A DNA stretch of 43,086 bases from Desulfocapsaceae bacterium (GTDB lineage: Bacteria; Desulfobacterota; Desulfobulbia; Desulfobulbales; Desulfocapsaceae): contig JAQVER010000025.1 of assembly GCA_028697885.1 (NCBI GenBank), positions 1-43,086 on the forward strand, given 5' to 3'. Positions 18,486 through 26,796 of this stretch are shown here, one piece after another (the first letter of the stretch is position 1; each line of letters starts with the position of its first letter). Position numbers and translations under genes: made by a program. The notes beneath the pieces are model-generated. The model did not search any database and was not told where the DNA came from. It saw nothing but the letters and a program-made list of their open reading frames with translations.

Positions 18486-18517
18486 CGTTCGCTCCTCATC
18501 CATCTATGGAGCGAACG
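18486..18517. repeat. Perfect 10-bp inverted repeat (hairpin) between PPC gene and darP
   Basis: CGTTCGCTCC and GGAGCGAACG flank a 12-base loop. It lies downstream of the PPC gene and upstream of darP (both minus strand). On the minus strand the stem is followed by TTTCCTT, a poor U-tract, so it may be a weak terminator or attenuator, or an operator for a dimeric regulator. Confidence 0.6.
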
Positions 18518-18625
18518 ACACTGGACCATCCCTAGCCCGGGCAACAAAATAGTTATCCAAGGCCAGGTTCTTTCGTAACGGCCCCTAAATATTTTTTTTA
18601 CAATACCACAAGAAGATGAAATCAC

Positions 18626-19066
18626 CTAGCTTCCAAACACCAGTCGATTGAATCCACCTTCAGCAAAATAAGGCCGCGTAATATCCATCCCCTGCAATTC
18701 CAAGATAAGGACTTCAAGAATAAGATAAACCTTGGTGTCTCTACGGATACAAGCCGTCATGGTCTCACCATGGTGCCCCATGGCCGCATGGAGATGAATA
18801 CGCGGCTCCTCTCCTTCCCAGTACATAGAACCGCTGCCAACGACCTCACGGGCCCCGTCAACCTCAGCCCATACCGGATCAGGCGGCATGGTTGGCTCTT
18901 TCGGCCCGGTCACAACTCCTGCCTGCCGCAGACCGCCAAGAATCTGAAACCAGCAGGCCCGCAGATCCTCTTTCCTGAACAGCTCCTGCAATCCCTCCAG
19001 CAGATCATCACCCTGATCAAAACGGGCCATAATCACTCGACCCAGCGATCCTGTTTTATATTCCAT
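18626..19066 (-). CDS. PPC domain (DUF296) protein
   Basis: A 146-residue stand-alone PPC/DUF296 protein. The same fold forms the conserved part of plant AT-hook nuclear proteins, but in bacteria it occurs alone, as a probable trimer, without a known reaction. Seen here: VIMARFDQGDDLLEGLQELF at the start, the ILGGLRQAGVVTG strand, and the histidine-rich segment PRIHLHAAMGHHGE, whose histidines are the presumed metal ligands. Length fits the family. A GGGAGGAAAA ribosome-binding site precedes the ATG. It lies 30 bp after the recD2 stop codon on the same strand and may be co-transcribed with it. Confidence 0.85.
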   Translation of the reverse strand: MEYKTGSLGRVIMARFDQGDDLLEGLQELFRKEDLRACWFQILGGLRQAGVVTGPKEPTMPPDPVWAEVDGAREVVGSGSMYWEGEEPRIHLHAAMGHHGETMTACIRRDTKVYLILEVLILELQGMDITRPYFAEGGFNRLVFGS

Positions 19067-19096
19067 GTTTTCCTCCCTGCTCCCTTGTTTATATCC

Positions 19097-21577
19097 CTAT
19101 TCCCTGTCCCCTGCTTCAGCCCGCAACAAAACTGCCAGAGCCGTCTGTCGCCGGACCGTATCTACGTTCCTGACCGCCATGGAGAAAGCCTGCCTGGTTC
19201 CTACAAAAACAGCCAGTTTCCTGGCCCTGGTCAGGCCGGTATAAACAAGATTACGAAAAAGCATCTTGAAATGCTGGCTGACAATGGGAATAATCACACA
19301 ATCGAACTCACTGCCCTGTGACTTATGGATGGTGATAGCATAGGCCAGATCCAGTTCACTGATCTCATCCTTCTGATATTCCACCTCGCGGCCACCCGCT
19401 AGAAAACGAACCACACAGGTGAGATCAAGGGCATTCACCCGGCTTATCACCCCGATATCACCGTTGAAAACCCCAAGATCATAATTGTTGCGGCGATGGA
19501 TGACCCGGTCGCCCACCCGGAAAATCCGCTCCCCGAGAATCAGTTGCCCCTTGCTCTCAGCTGCTGGATTGACCGCCTGCTGCAGGGTCTGATTCAATGT
19601 CGCCGTGCCCAGACTGGCTCTGGTCATGGGCGAGAGCACCTGAATCTCGCATTCTTTACCAAAATATTTTGGAATCCATTCGGTATAAAGTCTGACGATC
19701 ACCTCTTGGGCCGTCAGGCCGTAGTAGAGAGATGACCATGGATGCACCTTTTTCAGCACTGCCCGCAGTTGATCCGCGCTGTTTTCTGCAGTCTGGAGCA
19801 AGCCAAAATTCACATGGCTATAGTGATCCGGCAACTCGAAACCATACCGTTTCTGAGACGACAGATCATCAATGCCCGTATAAAGATGCTCCTTGCCAAA
19901 TTGAGCCTCCGCATCACAGGCAGATACTTTTAAATGATCCCGTACCCTGGCAATAACCCGCAACTGTTCTTGGGTGGCCTCGTTGGAATCAAGAAAGAGA
20001 CAATCAACCTTTTCCGTCCACAGACCTGGTTGTTTGAAAGGGGAAGGGATTTGAGGGACAATACCTTCATTGATGGCATGAGCGTAACGGATAATGGAAG
20101 ATTGCTCTGCCTGACGGAACACCTTATTCAGGGTAAAGAGAGGAACAACCCCGGAAGCGATCAGATCCGCGAGCACATTACCGGCCCCAACAGATGGCAG
20201 CTGATCGGCATCCCCGATCAGCACAAGGCGCGCACCTTCCGGAATGGCAGCCAGCAAGGCTGCGGTCAGACTGATATCAAGCATGGAGCACTCATCGACG
20301 ACCAGACAATCGAGCGTCAAAGGCTGCTCCCTGTTCCGTTTAAAACCTCCGCCCTGATACTCCAACAAACGGTGAATAGTCTTCGCCTCATCCCCTATCA
20401 CCTCGCCCATGCGCTGGGCCGCCCGTCCCGTGGGAGCGGCTAGAGTGACATCCAGCCCCATCGCCTGAAACAATTTGACCAGGGTTTTAGTAGTGGTGGT
20501 CTTCCCGCAGCCCGGACCACCGGTCAGAATTGCGCAACGGCAGGAGACAATACCGGCAACAGCAGCATGTTGCTCAGTGCTGAGTTGAAGATTCTGGGTG
20601 GCACTGTAGCTCTGCAGCCAATCCTCCACTTTTTTTTCATCAACAGCTATAGGGCCGCACAGCTGTCGCAACCATTCGGCACAATTCTGTTCATCATAAT
20701 AAAGGGTCTTGGAATAATAACACGGGACGGCAACAGAGCCATCAATGGCCAGGAACCGGGTCTTCAACAGATTATCCCGTTCCATGGCCTGAAGATATGA
20801 TTCCAACCTCTCGGCCAGGTCCATCTCCAACAGCTCGTTGATCTGGGCCAGAATCTGCTTGCTGGTCAGAAAACAATGACCCTGCTCACGGGAAGCCGCC
20901 AGGATATGACGGATAGCGGCAATAATCCTGACTTCTGAATCAAGAGGAATGCCAAGGGAAAGGGCAACTTTGTCGGCAGAAAAAAAACCGATGCCGTAAA
21001 AATCATCCGCCAGCCGGTAGGGATTCTCCCGGACAATGGCTACGGCCTGATCCCCATATTTCTTATAAATCCGGACGGCAAAGAGGGTCGAAATACCATG
21101 CCCCTGTAAAAAGAGCATCACCTCACGCACCGCCCGATGTTCCTCCCAGGCCGTTTTGATCCCGGCCAATTTTTTGTGGGCAATACCCGGCACCAGAAGC
21201 AGATCCTCAATCCGACCTTCAAAGATATCGAGGGTAGCTTTACCAAAATGGCTGACAATCTTGCGAGCAGTCTTGGGCCCCACTCCTTTGATAAGTCCGG
21301 AGCCGAGATATTTTTCCAGACCAGCCGCAGTGGCCGGCTTCTGTTCTTCGGCTCGCAGGGCCTTGAACTGCCTGCCGTAGGAAGGATGGACCGCCCAGGA
21401 ACCGAAGAATTTCATGGTTGCTCCGGCAAAAACACGGGTCTGGTGTACGGTCACCGTTACCGCCTCATGTTCATTGAAACACTTCACCCGCAGCACCGAC
21501 CAGCCCGTCTCACTATTATGATAAGTGACCCGTTCCACAATCCCCTGAAGCTGTTCTTCAATAATGCCTTTCTGCAT
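19097..21577 (-). CDS. recD2: RecD2-type ATP-dependent DNA helicase
   Basis: A superfamily 1B 5'-3' helicase of the RecD2 type, found in bacteria as a stand-alone repair or recombination factor (no recB or recC nearby). The N terminus has the RecD2-specific part (GIVERVTYHNSETGWSVLRV, then helix-hairpin-helix-like LGSGLIKGVGPKTARKIV). The motor shows Walker A ILTGGPGCGKTTTT, Walker B CLVVDECSML, motif III LVLIGDADQLPSVGAG, motif V ITIHKSQGSEFD and motif VI VYTGLTRARKL. The ATG at 21577 is preferred over an in-frame TTG four codons upstream. At 826 residues it is longer than the usual ~720-750, because of extra sequence between the NKVFRQAEQS and VLSPMTR segments. Confidence 0.92.
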   Translation of the reverse strand: MQKGIIEEQLQGIVERVTYHNSETGWSVLRVKCFNEHEAVTVTVHQTRVFAGATMKFFGSWAVHPSYGRQFKALRAEEQKPATAAGLEKYLGSGLIKGVGPKTARKIVSHFGKATLDIFEGRIEDLLLVPGIAHKKLAGIKTAWEEHRAVREVMLFLQGHGISTLFAVRIYKKYGDQAVAIVRENPYRLADDFYGIGFFSADKVALSLGIPLDSEVRIIAAIRHILAASREQGHCFLTSKQILAQINELLEMDLAERLESYLQAMERDNLLKTRFLAIDGSVAVPCYYSKTLYYDEQNCAEWLRQLCGPIAVDEKKVEDWLQSYSATQNLQLSTEQHAAVAGIVSCRCAILTGGPGCGKTTTTKTLVKLFQAMGLDVTLAAPTGRAAQRMGEVIGDEAKTIHRLLEYQGGGFKRNREQPLTLDCLVVDECSMLDISLTAALLAAIPEGARLVLIGDADQLPSVGAGNVLADLIASGVVPLFTLNKVFRQAEQSSIIRYAHAINEGIVPQIPSPFKQPGLWTEKVDCLFLDSNEATQEQLRVIARVRDHLKVSACDAEAQFGKEHLYTGIDDLSSQKRYGFELPDHYSHVNFGLLQTAENSADQLRAVLKKVHPWSSLYYGLTAQEVIVRLYTEWIPKYFGKECEIQVLSPMTRASLGTATLNQTLQQAVNPAAESKGQLILGERIFRVGDRVIHRRNNYDLGVFNGDIGVISRVNALDLTCVVRFLAGGREVEYQKDEISELDLAYAITIHKSQGSEFDCVIIPIVSQHFKMLFRNLVYTGLTRARKLAVFVGTRQAFSMAVRNVDTVRRQTALAVLLRAEAGDRE

Positions 21578-21966
21578 AAGTCCACTCAATTTTTGACCAG
21601 AAGACTATAATTCTATTTCCAAACCTGGATGGAAAGCACGACGGAACGCAAGCGACGATGTGACTGTAATCAGAACAAAAGCAATAAAATCAAGAGAACA
21701 ATCAGTTCCACTTATACATCACGGACAAATCACAGCTTATAGAATAAAAACCGCTGGCTGTACCCATTGATTTTTTTATTTTAATAGACTTTAGCCTCCA
21801 AAATAGGGACAATCAAGGAATCCTGATTCACATTTCTCATAAATGATAAATGGAAACCATATCAGACGCACGTTAAAGATCAAAATAAACGGTTACCTTT
21901 TTCAAGGGCATTGTTCATTAACTGAAAAATGTACCCATTCTCAGGTAATTCTAAGGAGACAATTAA
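21578..21966. other. Intergenic region between divergent recD2 and the decarboxylase gene
   Basis: About 390 bp of AT-rich sequence between two divergent genes. It must hold promoters for both. No convincing -35/-10 pair, sigma-54 element, hairpin or coding frame was recognised. A clear ribosome-binding site (AAGGAG) sits just before the start codon at 21967. Confidence 0.6.
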
Positions 21967-23205
21967 ATGGACAGATCTATACCAAGGCGATTTAGTATTG
22001 GACTTATTTGCACTATCATCTGTTTCAGTTTCTCATATTCACCCGCCCCGGCAGCAAATGACAGTACAGTAACCCCCTGTCAAGGTTCAATCAACGACTT
22101 AAAAAACGCCTATGAGAGCAATCCTGAATTCAAAAAACTGCTGGACTCAGCTTTGAAAAATATCCAACATCTCCCTTCTGCCTATCCGGACGACAACCCT
22201 TGGATTGGTGCAAAGTTTACAGATCTAACAGATTTTTTTACTGACTGGTGCACCTTCCTCCCTGAGATGAAGGGAGGACACGATGATGGTTTAAAATATA
22301 TCCAAAAATTTGCCTGGTTCTACTATCATAACGAATATGGGGTTAAACTGGTCAAAGAATCTCCCGGCCGGCAAATTACGCAGAAATTCTCCAGGGAGAG
22401 AGGAGCCTTTATGGACAGCAAAGCCTCCACCGCCAAAATTGAGGAGTGGATCCAGGATCCGCGTGTTGAGATTAAGGAGTATGTCCTACCCGACCCAAGC
22501 GCACCTGATGGCGGCTTCAAATCGTTTAATGAGTTTTTTGCGCGTAAGCTCATCAGCTTGCCCGCAAGCCGACCACAGACTATGCCTGATCGAGATTACA
22601 TCATTTCAGCGCCTACTGATTGTATCATGAATTCAGTTCCCCAGAAAATAACCGGCATCGACACGAAGATCCAAACAAAATTTAATCAGGCACTCAATAT
22701 CGTCGAGATGCTCGACGGTTCGCAGTACGCAAATAAATTCATTGGCGGCACTGCACTTTCCTGCGTTTTGATGCCGAATACCTATCACCATTATCATTCT
22801 CCTGTGAGTGGCGAGGCAGTGGAAAGCAAGATTATTGAGGACCCATATTATGGTTATGATAATTTCCCGGATTGGGCTCCTGCAAGCGGAAATGTGGGAT
22901 ACTCCGGTACGGAGTTTAATCAGTTCGAGGATTTCAAACGCGGCTATTTCATTATTGACACCAAAAAATTTGGACATGTAGCAATGGTGCCGGTCGGACT
23001 GAACACAATCAGTTCAATTGTCTTTGAAAATAAATTTCAAAATATCACCAAGCCGGTACCGGTTACCCGAGGAGAAGAACTGGGACATTTTCTCTACGGG
23101 GGGTCATTATTCATTATGATATTTGAGCCGGGAAGATACAAATCAGGCGCCATCCAGGTGCGGCTGGGGAACCAGATAGGGCTATTTGACACAAAAAGTG
23201 ATTAA
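21967..23205 (+). CDS. Exported phosphatidylserine decarboxylase-family protein
   Basis: A 412-residue member of the pyruvoyl-dependent phosphatidylserine decarboxylase family. Seen: an N-terminal signal peptide (hydrophobic core ~residues 10-24, cleavage likely near Ala-Pro-Ala-Ala, ~30); the family segment FNEFFARKL; an ISAPTDC segment where the family has APADG; YHHYHSPVSG with the conserved catalytic histidines; and a C-terminal FLYGGSLF, where Ser380 of GGS would be the self-cleavage residue that becomes the pyruvoyl group. Ordinary bacterial Psd is cytoplasmic-facing and paired with PssA. Here there is an export signal, an extra N-terminal domain of ~150 residues and no synthase gene. 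It may decarboxylate lipids or small amino acids in the periplasm; the substrate is unknown. Confidence 0.83.
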   Translation: MDRSIPRRFSIGLICTIICFSFSYSPAPAANDSTVTPCQGSINDLKNAYESNPEFKKLLDSALKNIQHLPSAYPDDNPWIGAKFTDLTDFFTDWCTFLPEMKGGHDDGLKYIQKFAWFYYHNEYGVKLVKESPGRQITQKFSRERGAFMDSKASTAKIEEWIQDPRVEIKEYVLPDPSAPDGGFKSFNEFFARKLISLPASRPQTMPDRDYIISAPTDCIMNSVPQKITGIDTKIQTKFNQALNIVEMLDGSQYANKFIGGTALSCVLMPNTYHHYHSPVSGEAVESKIIEDPYYGYDNFPDWAPASGNVGYSGTEFNQFEDFKRGYFIIDTKKFGHVAMVPVGLNTISSIVFENKFQNITKPVPVTRGEELGHFLYGGSLFIMIFEPGRYKSGAIQVRLGNQIGLFDTKSD

Positions 23206-23230
23206 TCCTGTAAAAGATCAACAATATTAA

Positions 23231-23372
23231 GGGTACTTTGAAAAATTAGGATTTTTATTCAAGATCAAGGCGTGAAAAAAATTTTACCGCAGGCATATAT
23301 TTGATATTCCGAGGATAAAATTTTCTGAACAACGCGGAGCTTGGACAAAAAGACCATTTCTCAAAATACTCT
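23231..23372. repeat. MITE-like palindromic element, ~142 bp
   Basis: The ends are imperfect inverted repeats of about 31 bp: the left begins GGGTACTTTGAAAAATTAGG and the right, read on the other strand, begins AGAGTATTTTGAGAAATGG. Both run into TTTTT-TYCAA. The interior has no coding frame. It lies in the 365-bp space after the decarboxylase gene. This is the form of a non-autonomous miniature repeat; no second copy occurs in the window, so the class is inferred from structure only. Confidence 0.5.
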
Positions 23373-23493
23373 TTAGTCGATGACCTGGACCTTTGTTTTA
23401 CAGCTACAAAGAACTTGTATTATCATTTTAAATAGATGTCAGAGAATAACTTAGAGGATCCAAGTTTACCTCTCCCGGGCCATCTGGACACAT

Positions 23494-23543
23494 AAAAAAA
23501 GTCTTCCCCAACAGGATTCATCCTGTTGGGGAAGACTTTTTTT
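23494..23543. terminator. Strong bidirectional Rho-independent terminator
   Basis: A perfect 23-bp stem with core AGTCTTCCCCAACAGGA, a TTCA loop and seven A / seven T at the ends. It separates the convergent decarboxylase (+) and metallophosphoesterase (-) genes and can stop transcription from both sides. Confidence 0.93.
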
Positions 23544-23570
23544 ATGCGATACTCACCTGCTGACAGTTGT

Positions 23571-25712
23571 TTATAATGAGGGAAACAACCTAACCATTTC
23601 CGCCGTCATGGCCGGGCTCAATTGCTTGAACAGTTGGGCATTATACGACGCATTGTAGGGGACTCCGTATGTGGTCATGTCAACATACTCGATAGTTGGA
23701 TCGGTGTAGGTTGGTGGGGTTCCATCAGGATTTGGGGTGCCTTGTGCCGGCTCCGGCCGACTCGGGTCCATGCTGGGAAGGGTAACAGTAATATAAGTGT
23801 CCGGCGTAGCAGTAGGCAGTATTATCTGATCCAAGTTTACACTATTCACGGTTAAGTTCTGCTGAACTATCTGCTGCGTCGCGATCGCGTATTTTCGCGA
23901 TGTTTCGGCGGGAGAACCCTCGGCAACTGCCGGATCAACGTTGACCGTCTCGATGGAGATGCTGTAATCACTGTTCAGGTAGATCTCGAATGTACGAAAC
24001 TGCTGCGGAAAGTCATGCAGTGATGAGGTCTCCACCTGCCAGAAGCCACTTTCTGGAGTTGTCTCGTAAAGGGTAGGCGACTTGAAAGCCTTAACAGTAT
24101 TGACATGACGATGACCGGCTATCCACATCAGCAGGTTCGGTGTTTCCCAGAGTTTTTGCACCAGCCCTGCCAGGTCTACGGCATTCTGGACATCAGTAGA
24201 CGCATCACCAAGGGGTTTTGGATCCGGCGCGGTCTTGTTGCCGCCAAGCCACCATTCGGTCTCGGCACCAATATTGACGACAGCAATCGGGATATGCGCC
24301 GCAATGATCATCAACTGGTTGGCAGCCTGACCGTCTGCAAGTTCTGCTTGCAACCACGCCCAGCGTGCGTCATCAAGAAAGCCGTGACCGTGAATATCAA
24401 CAGAGCCGTCATCTTCCCGCTGAGTATCATCCAGCACGATAACTTTAAGCGGTATATTTGACTTGGGCACAAAGCTATAACAGGCAAACCCGGCTTTGTC
24501 GTTTTCTGGAACCGGGTTAAAATTTGGGTTGGATGAAACCAGGTTGAATCCGTGACCAACCGGACTGGTGGCTGTATTGAAAAACTCCTGGATCCATTCC
24601 GTTCTCAACAGGGAACGGCGATCGGGATCAGCAGTAACCTTTGTTTGAGGAGTGGGGGGATCATCGACAGACCCATAATTGATAATGGTACCATAAGGGG
24701 TTGAACCATCAATAACACCCGCATAAAATCGTGGGCTATCGTTCTTCAGTTTTTCCACGCTGAACATGGCCGGGAAGGTCAAAGGATCTGGTTGAAGAAA
24801 ATCCGGTACTGACCAGACAGTATCACTGAGAAAGGAATCGGCAAGCCCGGTTGCATAGGGAGGGAACGAACCAAGCAAAAAGTGGTCATGGTTGCCGATT
24901 GCCTGATAGAAAGGGATCGATTTATCGAGTCCTGCAGCCTGGAATGGTTTTTGATAATCGATGGTTTCAGTACCAAGATGGGCACCGGAGCTTGGGGTGA
25001 TGACCTTGCCGTCAATAACGTCGATATACCATCTGAGTTCGTTGTACGAAGTACAGTTACAGGTGTCGCCCAGAGAGATGAAAAAATCAAAGGCATTTTT
25101 CTTGTGCAGGGCATTTGCCGTCTGAATGGCGGCATCAAGAACATGGGTTGTGTACATCATGATCGGCGAATAAATGGAGGTATTGCCCCCGGAGTATAAT
25201 TGATCCTGTTGCTGGAGGTAGATGAACGAGTTTGGTGCCTCCTTGTCAGTGATATGGATATCGGTCATGGCAAAAAAGTTCAGGAGTTTTGTTTTTTTGG
25301 TGACTGACGCGGGAATAAAACTGGAGGGCATGATATCCGTCCGCTGTTTTATCGGGAGCCCCCATTCTATATACTCCCATCTCCCATAGCCTTTGCTTTC
25401 ATAGTCTGGAACCTTGTAAAGTTCAGTAATTCTGAGACCGCTACTGCCATTAGGGCTGAGAGCAGGGGTGGAGGCAGGATCATTGGGAGGAAGGTCACCC
25501 AGAATATAGGGAAATGAGATCATTCTCTCAGCCGTTGTCTTAACCGTGGCATCAATCGGATACCTTTGTTTTGTGCGGGTCAGGAGAAAAACGGGCCCCG
25601 GCAGGCTAAACGAGGCGAAAGACATATATGTGGTTGTTCCGGCGAAATATTTAACAAACTGCCGCCGCGTCAAATTATTGCTCTTTTTTGTAACATCGTC
25701 GACGTTAATCAC
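23571..25712 (-). CDS. Tat-exported calcineurin-like metallophosphoesterase (TIGR03768-like)
   Basis: A 713-residue periplasmic phosphoesterase. I choose a GTG start at 25712 because GAGGAG lies six bases upstream; it places a twin-arginine signal (LTRRQFVKYFAG) about 15 residues from the N terminus. A longer in-frame version to 25919 would bury that signal. The two-metal active site is complete: MTDIHITD, GDTCN, GNHDH, AAHIPI and GHRHVN. Family resemblance is to the large secreted metallophosphoesterases of TIGR03768; the substrate is unknown. The C terminus is Pro-rich and extends past the core. It faces the exported decarboxylase gene across a shared terminator, so a phospholipid theme is possible but unproven. 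Confidence 0.87.
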   Translation of the reverse strand: MINVDDVTKKSNNLTRRQFVKYFAGTTTYMSFASFSLPGPVFLLTRTKQRYPIDATVKTTAERMISFPYILGDLPPNDPASTPALSPNGSSGLRITELYKVPDYESKGYGRWEYIEWGLPIKQRTDIMPSSFIPASVTKKTKLLNFFAMTDIHITDKEAPNSFIYLQQQDQLYSGGNTSIYSPIMMYTTHVLDAAIQTANALHKKNAFDFFISLGDTCNCTSYNELRWYIDVIDGKVITPSSGAHLGTETIDYQKPFQAAGLDKSIPFYQAIGNHDHFLLGSFPPYATGLADSFLSDTVWSVPDFLQPDPLTFPAMFSVEKLKNDSPRFYAGVIDGSTPYGTIINYGSVDDPPTPQTKVTADPDRRSLLRTEWIQEFFNTATSPVGHGFNLVSSNPNFNPVPENDKAGFACYSFVPKSNIPLKVIVLDDTQREDDGSVDIHGHGFLDDARWAWLQAELADGQAANQLMIIAAHIPIAVVNIGAETEWWLGGNKTAPDPKPLGDASTDVQNAVDLAGLVQKLWETPNLLMWIAGHRHVNTVKAFKSPTLYETTPESGFWQVETSSLHDFPQQFRTFEIYLNSDYSISIETVNVDPAVAEGSPAETSRKYAIATQQIVQQNLTVNSVNLDQIILPTATPDTYITVTLPSMDPSRPEPAQGTPNPDGTPPTYTDPTIEYVDMTTYGVPYNASYNAQLFKQLSPAMTAEMVRLFPSL

Positions 25713-26297
25713 AATCTTCTCCTCTATTTTTGAGTATTGATTCGCCTCATTTCCACTCCTAAACAACTTACCCACAACTCTTGCAAAAGAATGCATCAAA
25801 AAATTCAACATTGCAAATGAATACTGCGAATAGAGTCCATGCAAATAATCATTAGAAGAAACCAGAACTGAGGTTCTCAGTTTTAAGGAAAGGCCATACT
25901 TGATCTCAGTTGAATCCATGCAAAATATTATTAATAATATATAGAGTGAGCACCTTTGATTTGGAATCGTAACGAAATAACCAGTACATTTCTGACGTTT
26001 CCATTACGATATCCAGCAACGAATAGTCCGAAAGAAACTCCCTTTGGAGTTTGAAGAACGACCAGCACTTTATACCGGTCACAACTTTGCAAAATGTTTC
26101 AGTTATTTTGAACAACAGCTCAGAGAGTCCGATAAACCGAGTACCGTATCTCCATCCTCGCCGCACAGCTTCCGGCTTTTTCCCTTGACATGGATTGCCA
26201 GAGTCCTATAAGAAGAGAGCTGTCACATGGCATTCAATTATACACTTATGCCCACAATCACTGAGTTCAACATTAAATCAAACACCTGTGAGCAAAT
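25713..26297. other. Intergenic region upstream of the yqeY-kinase-activator operon
   Basis: About 585 bp, AT-rich on the left. A minus-strand open frame at 25906-26166 (86 codons) has no ribosome-binding site and no recognisable domain, so it is not called as a gene. The right end holds the promoter at 26185-26212. Confidence 0.55.
26185..26212 (+). promoter_or_regulatory. Sigma-70-type promoter for yqeY-kinase-activator operon
   Basis: TTGACA (26185-26190), 16-bp spacer, TATAAG (26207-26212). Transcription would begin near 26219, about 80 bases before the first start codon. This is one of the best housekeeping-type promoters in the window and suggests constitutive expression of the regulators. 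Confidence 0.7.
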
Positions 26298-26792
26298 ATG
26301 AGCGACACAACAGAATATGGCTGGAACGAGGCATCTGGCATTCCCCTGATCGTCAAGCTGCGAAGCGATTTGAAGGCTGCCATACTGGGCCGCAATGAGG
26401 CGGTCAAAGGTGCTGTCCGTATTATCATAAGTGAATTCCCCACCAAGATCACCCAGGCCATCACCCTGGAAAGCGGTAAAAAGAGCAGTCGTCCCAAACA
26501 AGATGAGGAGATTACCAACGATGAGATCATCTCCGTAATCATGGGCTTATGCAAATCAGAAAAACAGACCCTTGAATTCACCGGACAAGCAACCTCCGAT
26601 TACCTGCAGGTGCTGGAGTCATATCTTCCCAAAATGGCCACCGAAGAAGAGATTACGGCCTGGGCCAAAGAGAACATAGATCTGTCACAGTTCAAAAGCC
26701 CGATGCAGGCTATGGGGCCCATCATGAAACATTTTGGCAAGACCGCTGACGGCAATATGGTGAAAAAAGTTCTGGGTTCACTGGCAGGATAA
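26298..26792 (+). CDS. GatB/YqeY domain protein
   Basis: A 164-residue cytoplasmic protein of the YqeY family, which shares the tRNA-interacting tail domain of the amidotransferase subunit GatB but has no catalytic domain. Seen: KLRSDLKAAILGRNEAVKGA, VRIIISEF, the acidic SRPKQDEEITNDEIISVI segment and LESYLPKMATEEEITAW. It is slightly longer than the usual ~148 residues because of an N-terminal extension. It is placed four bases before a histidine kinase gene, an unusual setting for a tRNA-related protein; whether it acts in the signalling pathway is unknown. Confidence 0.9.
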   Translation: MSDTTEYGWNEASGIPLIVKLRSDLKAAILGRNEAVKGAVRIIISEFPTKITQAITLESGKKSSRPKQDEEITNDEIISVIMGLCKSEKQTLEFTGQATSDYLQVLESYLPKMATEEEITAWAKENIDLSQFKSPMQAMGPIMKHFGKTADGNMVKKVLGSLAG

Positions 26793-26796
26793 TATT

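Noticed and set aside
25906..26166. 86-codon minus-strand ORF
   Set aside because: No ribosome-binding site, no domain, AT-rich intergenic setting; too weak to call.
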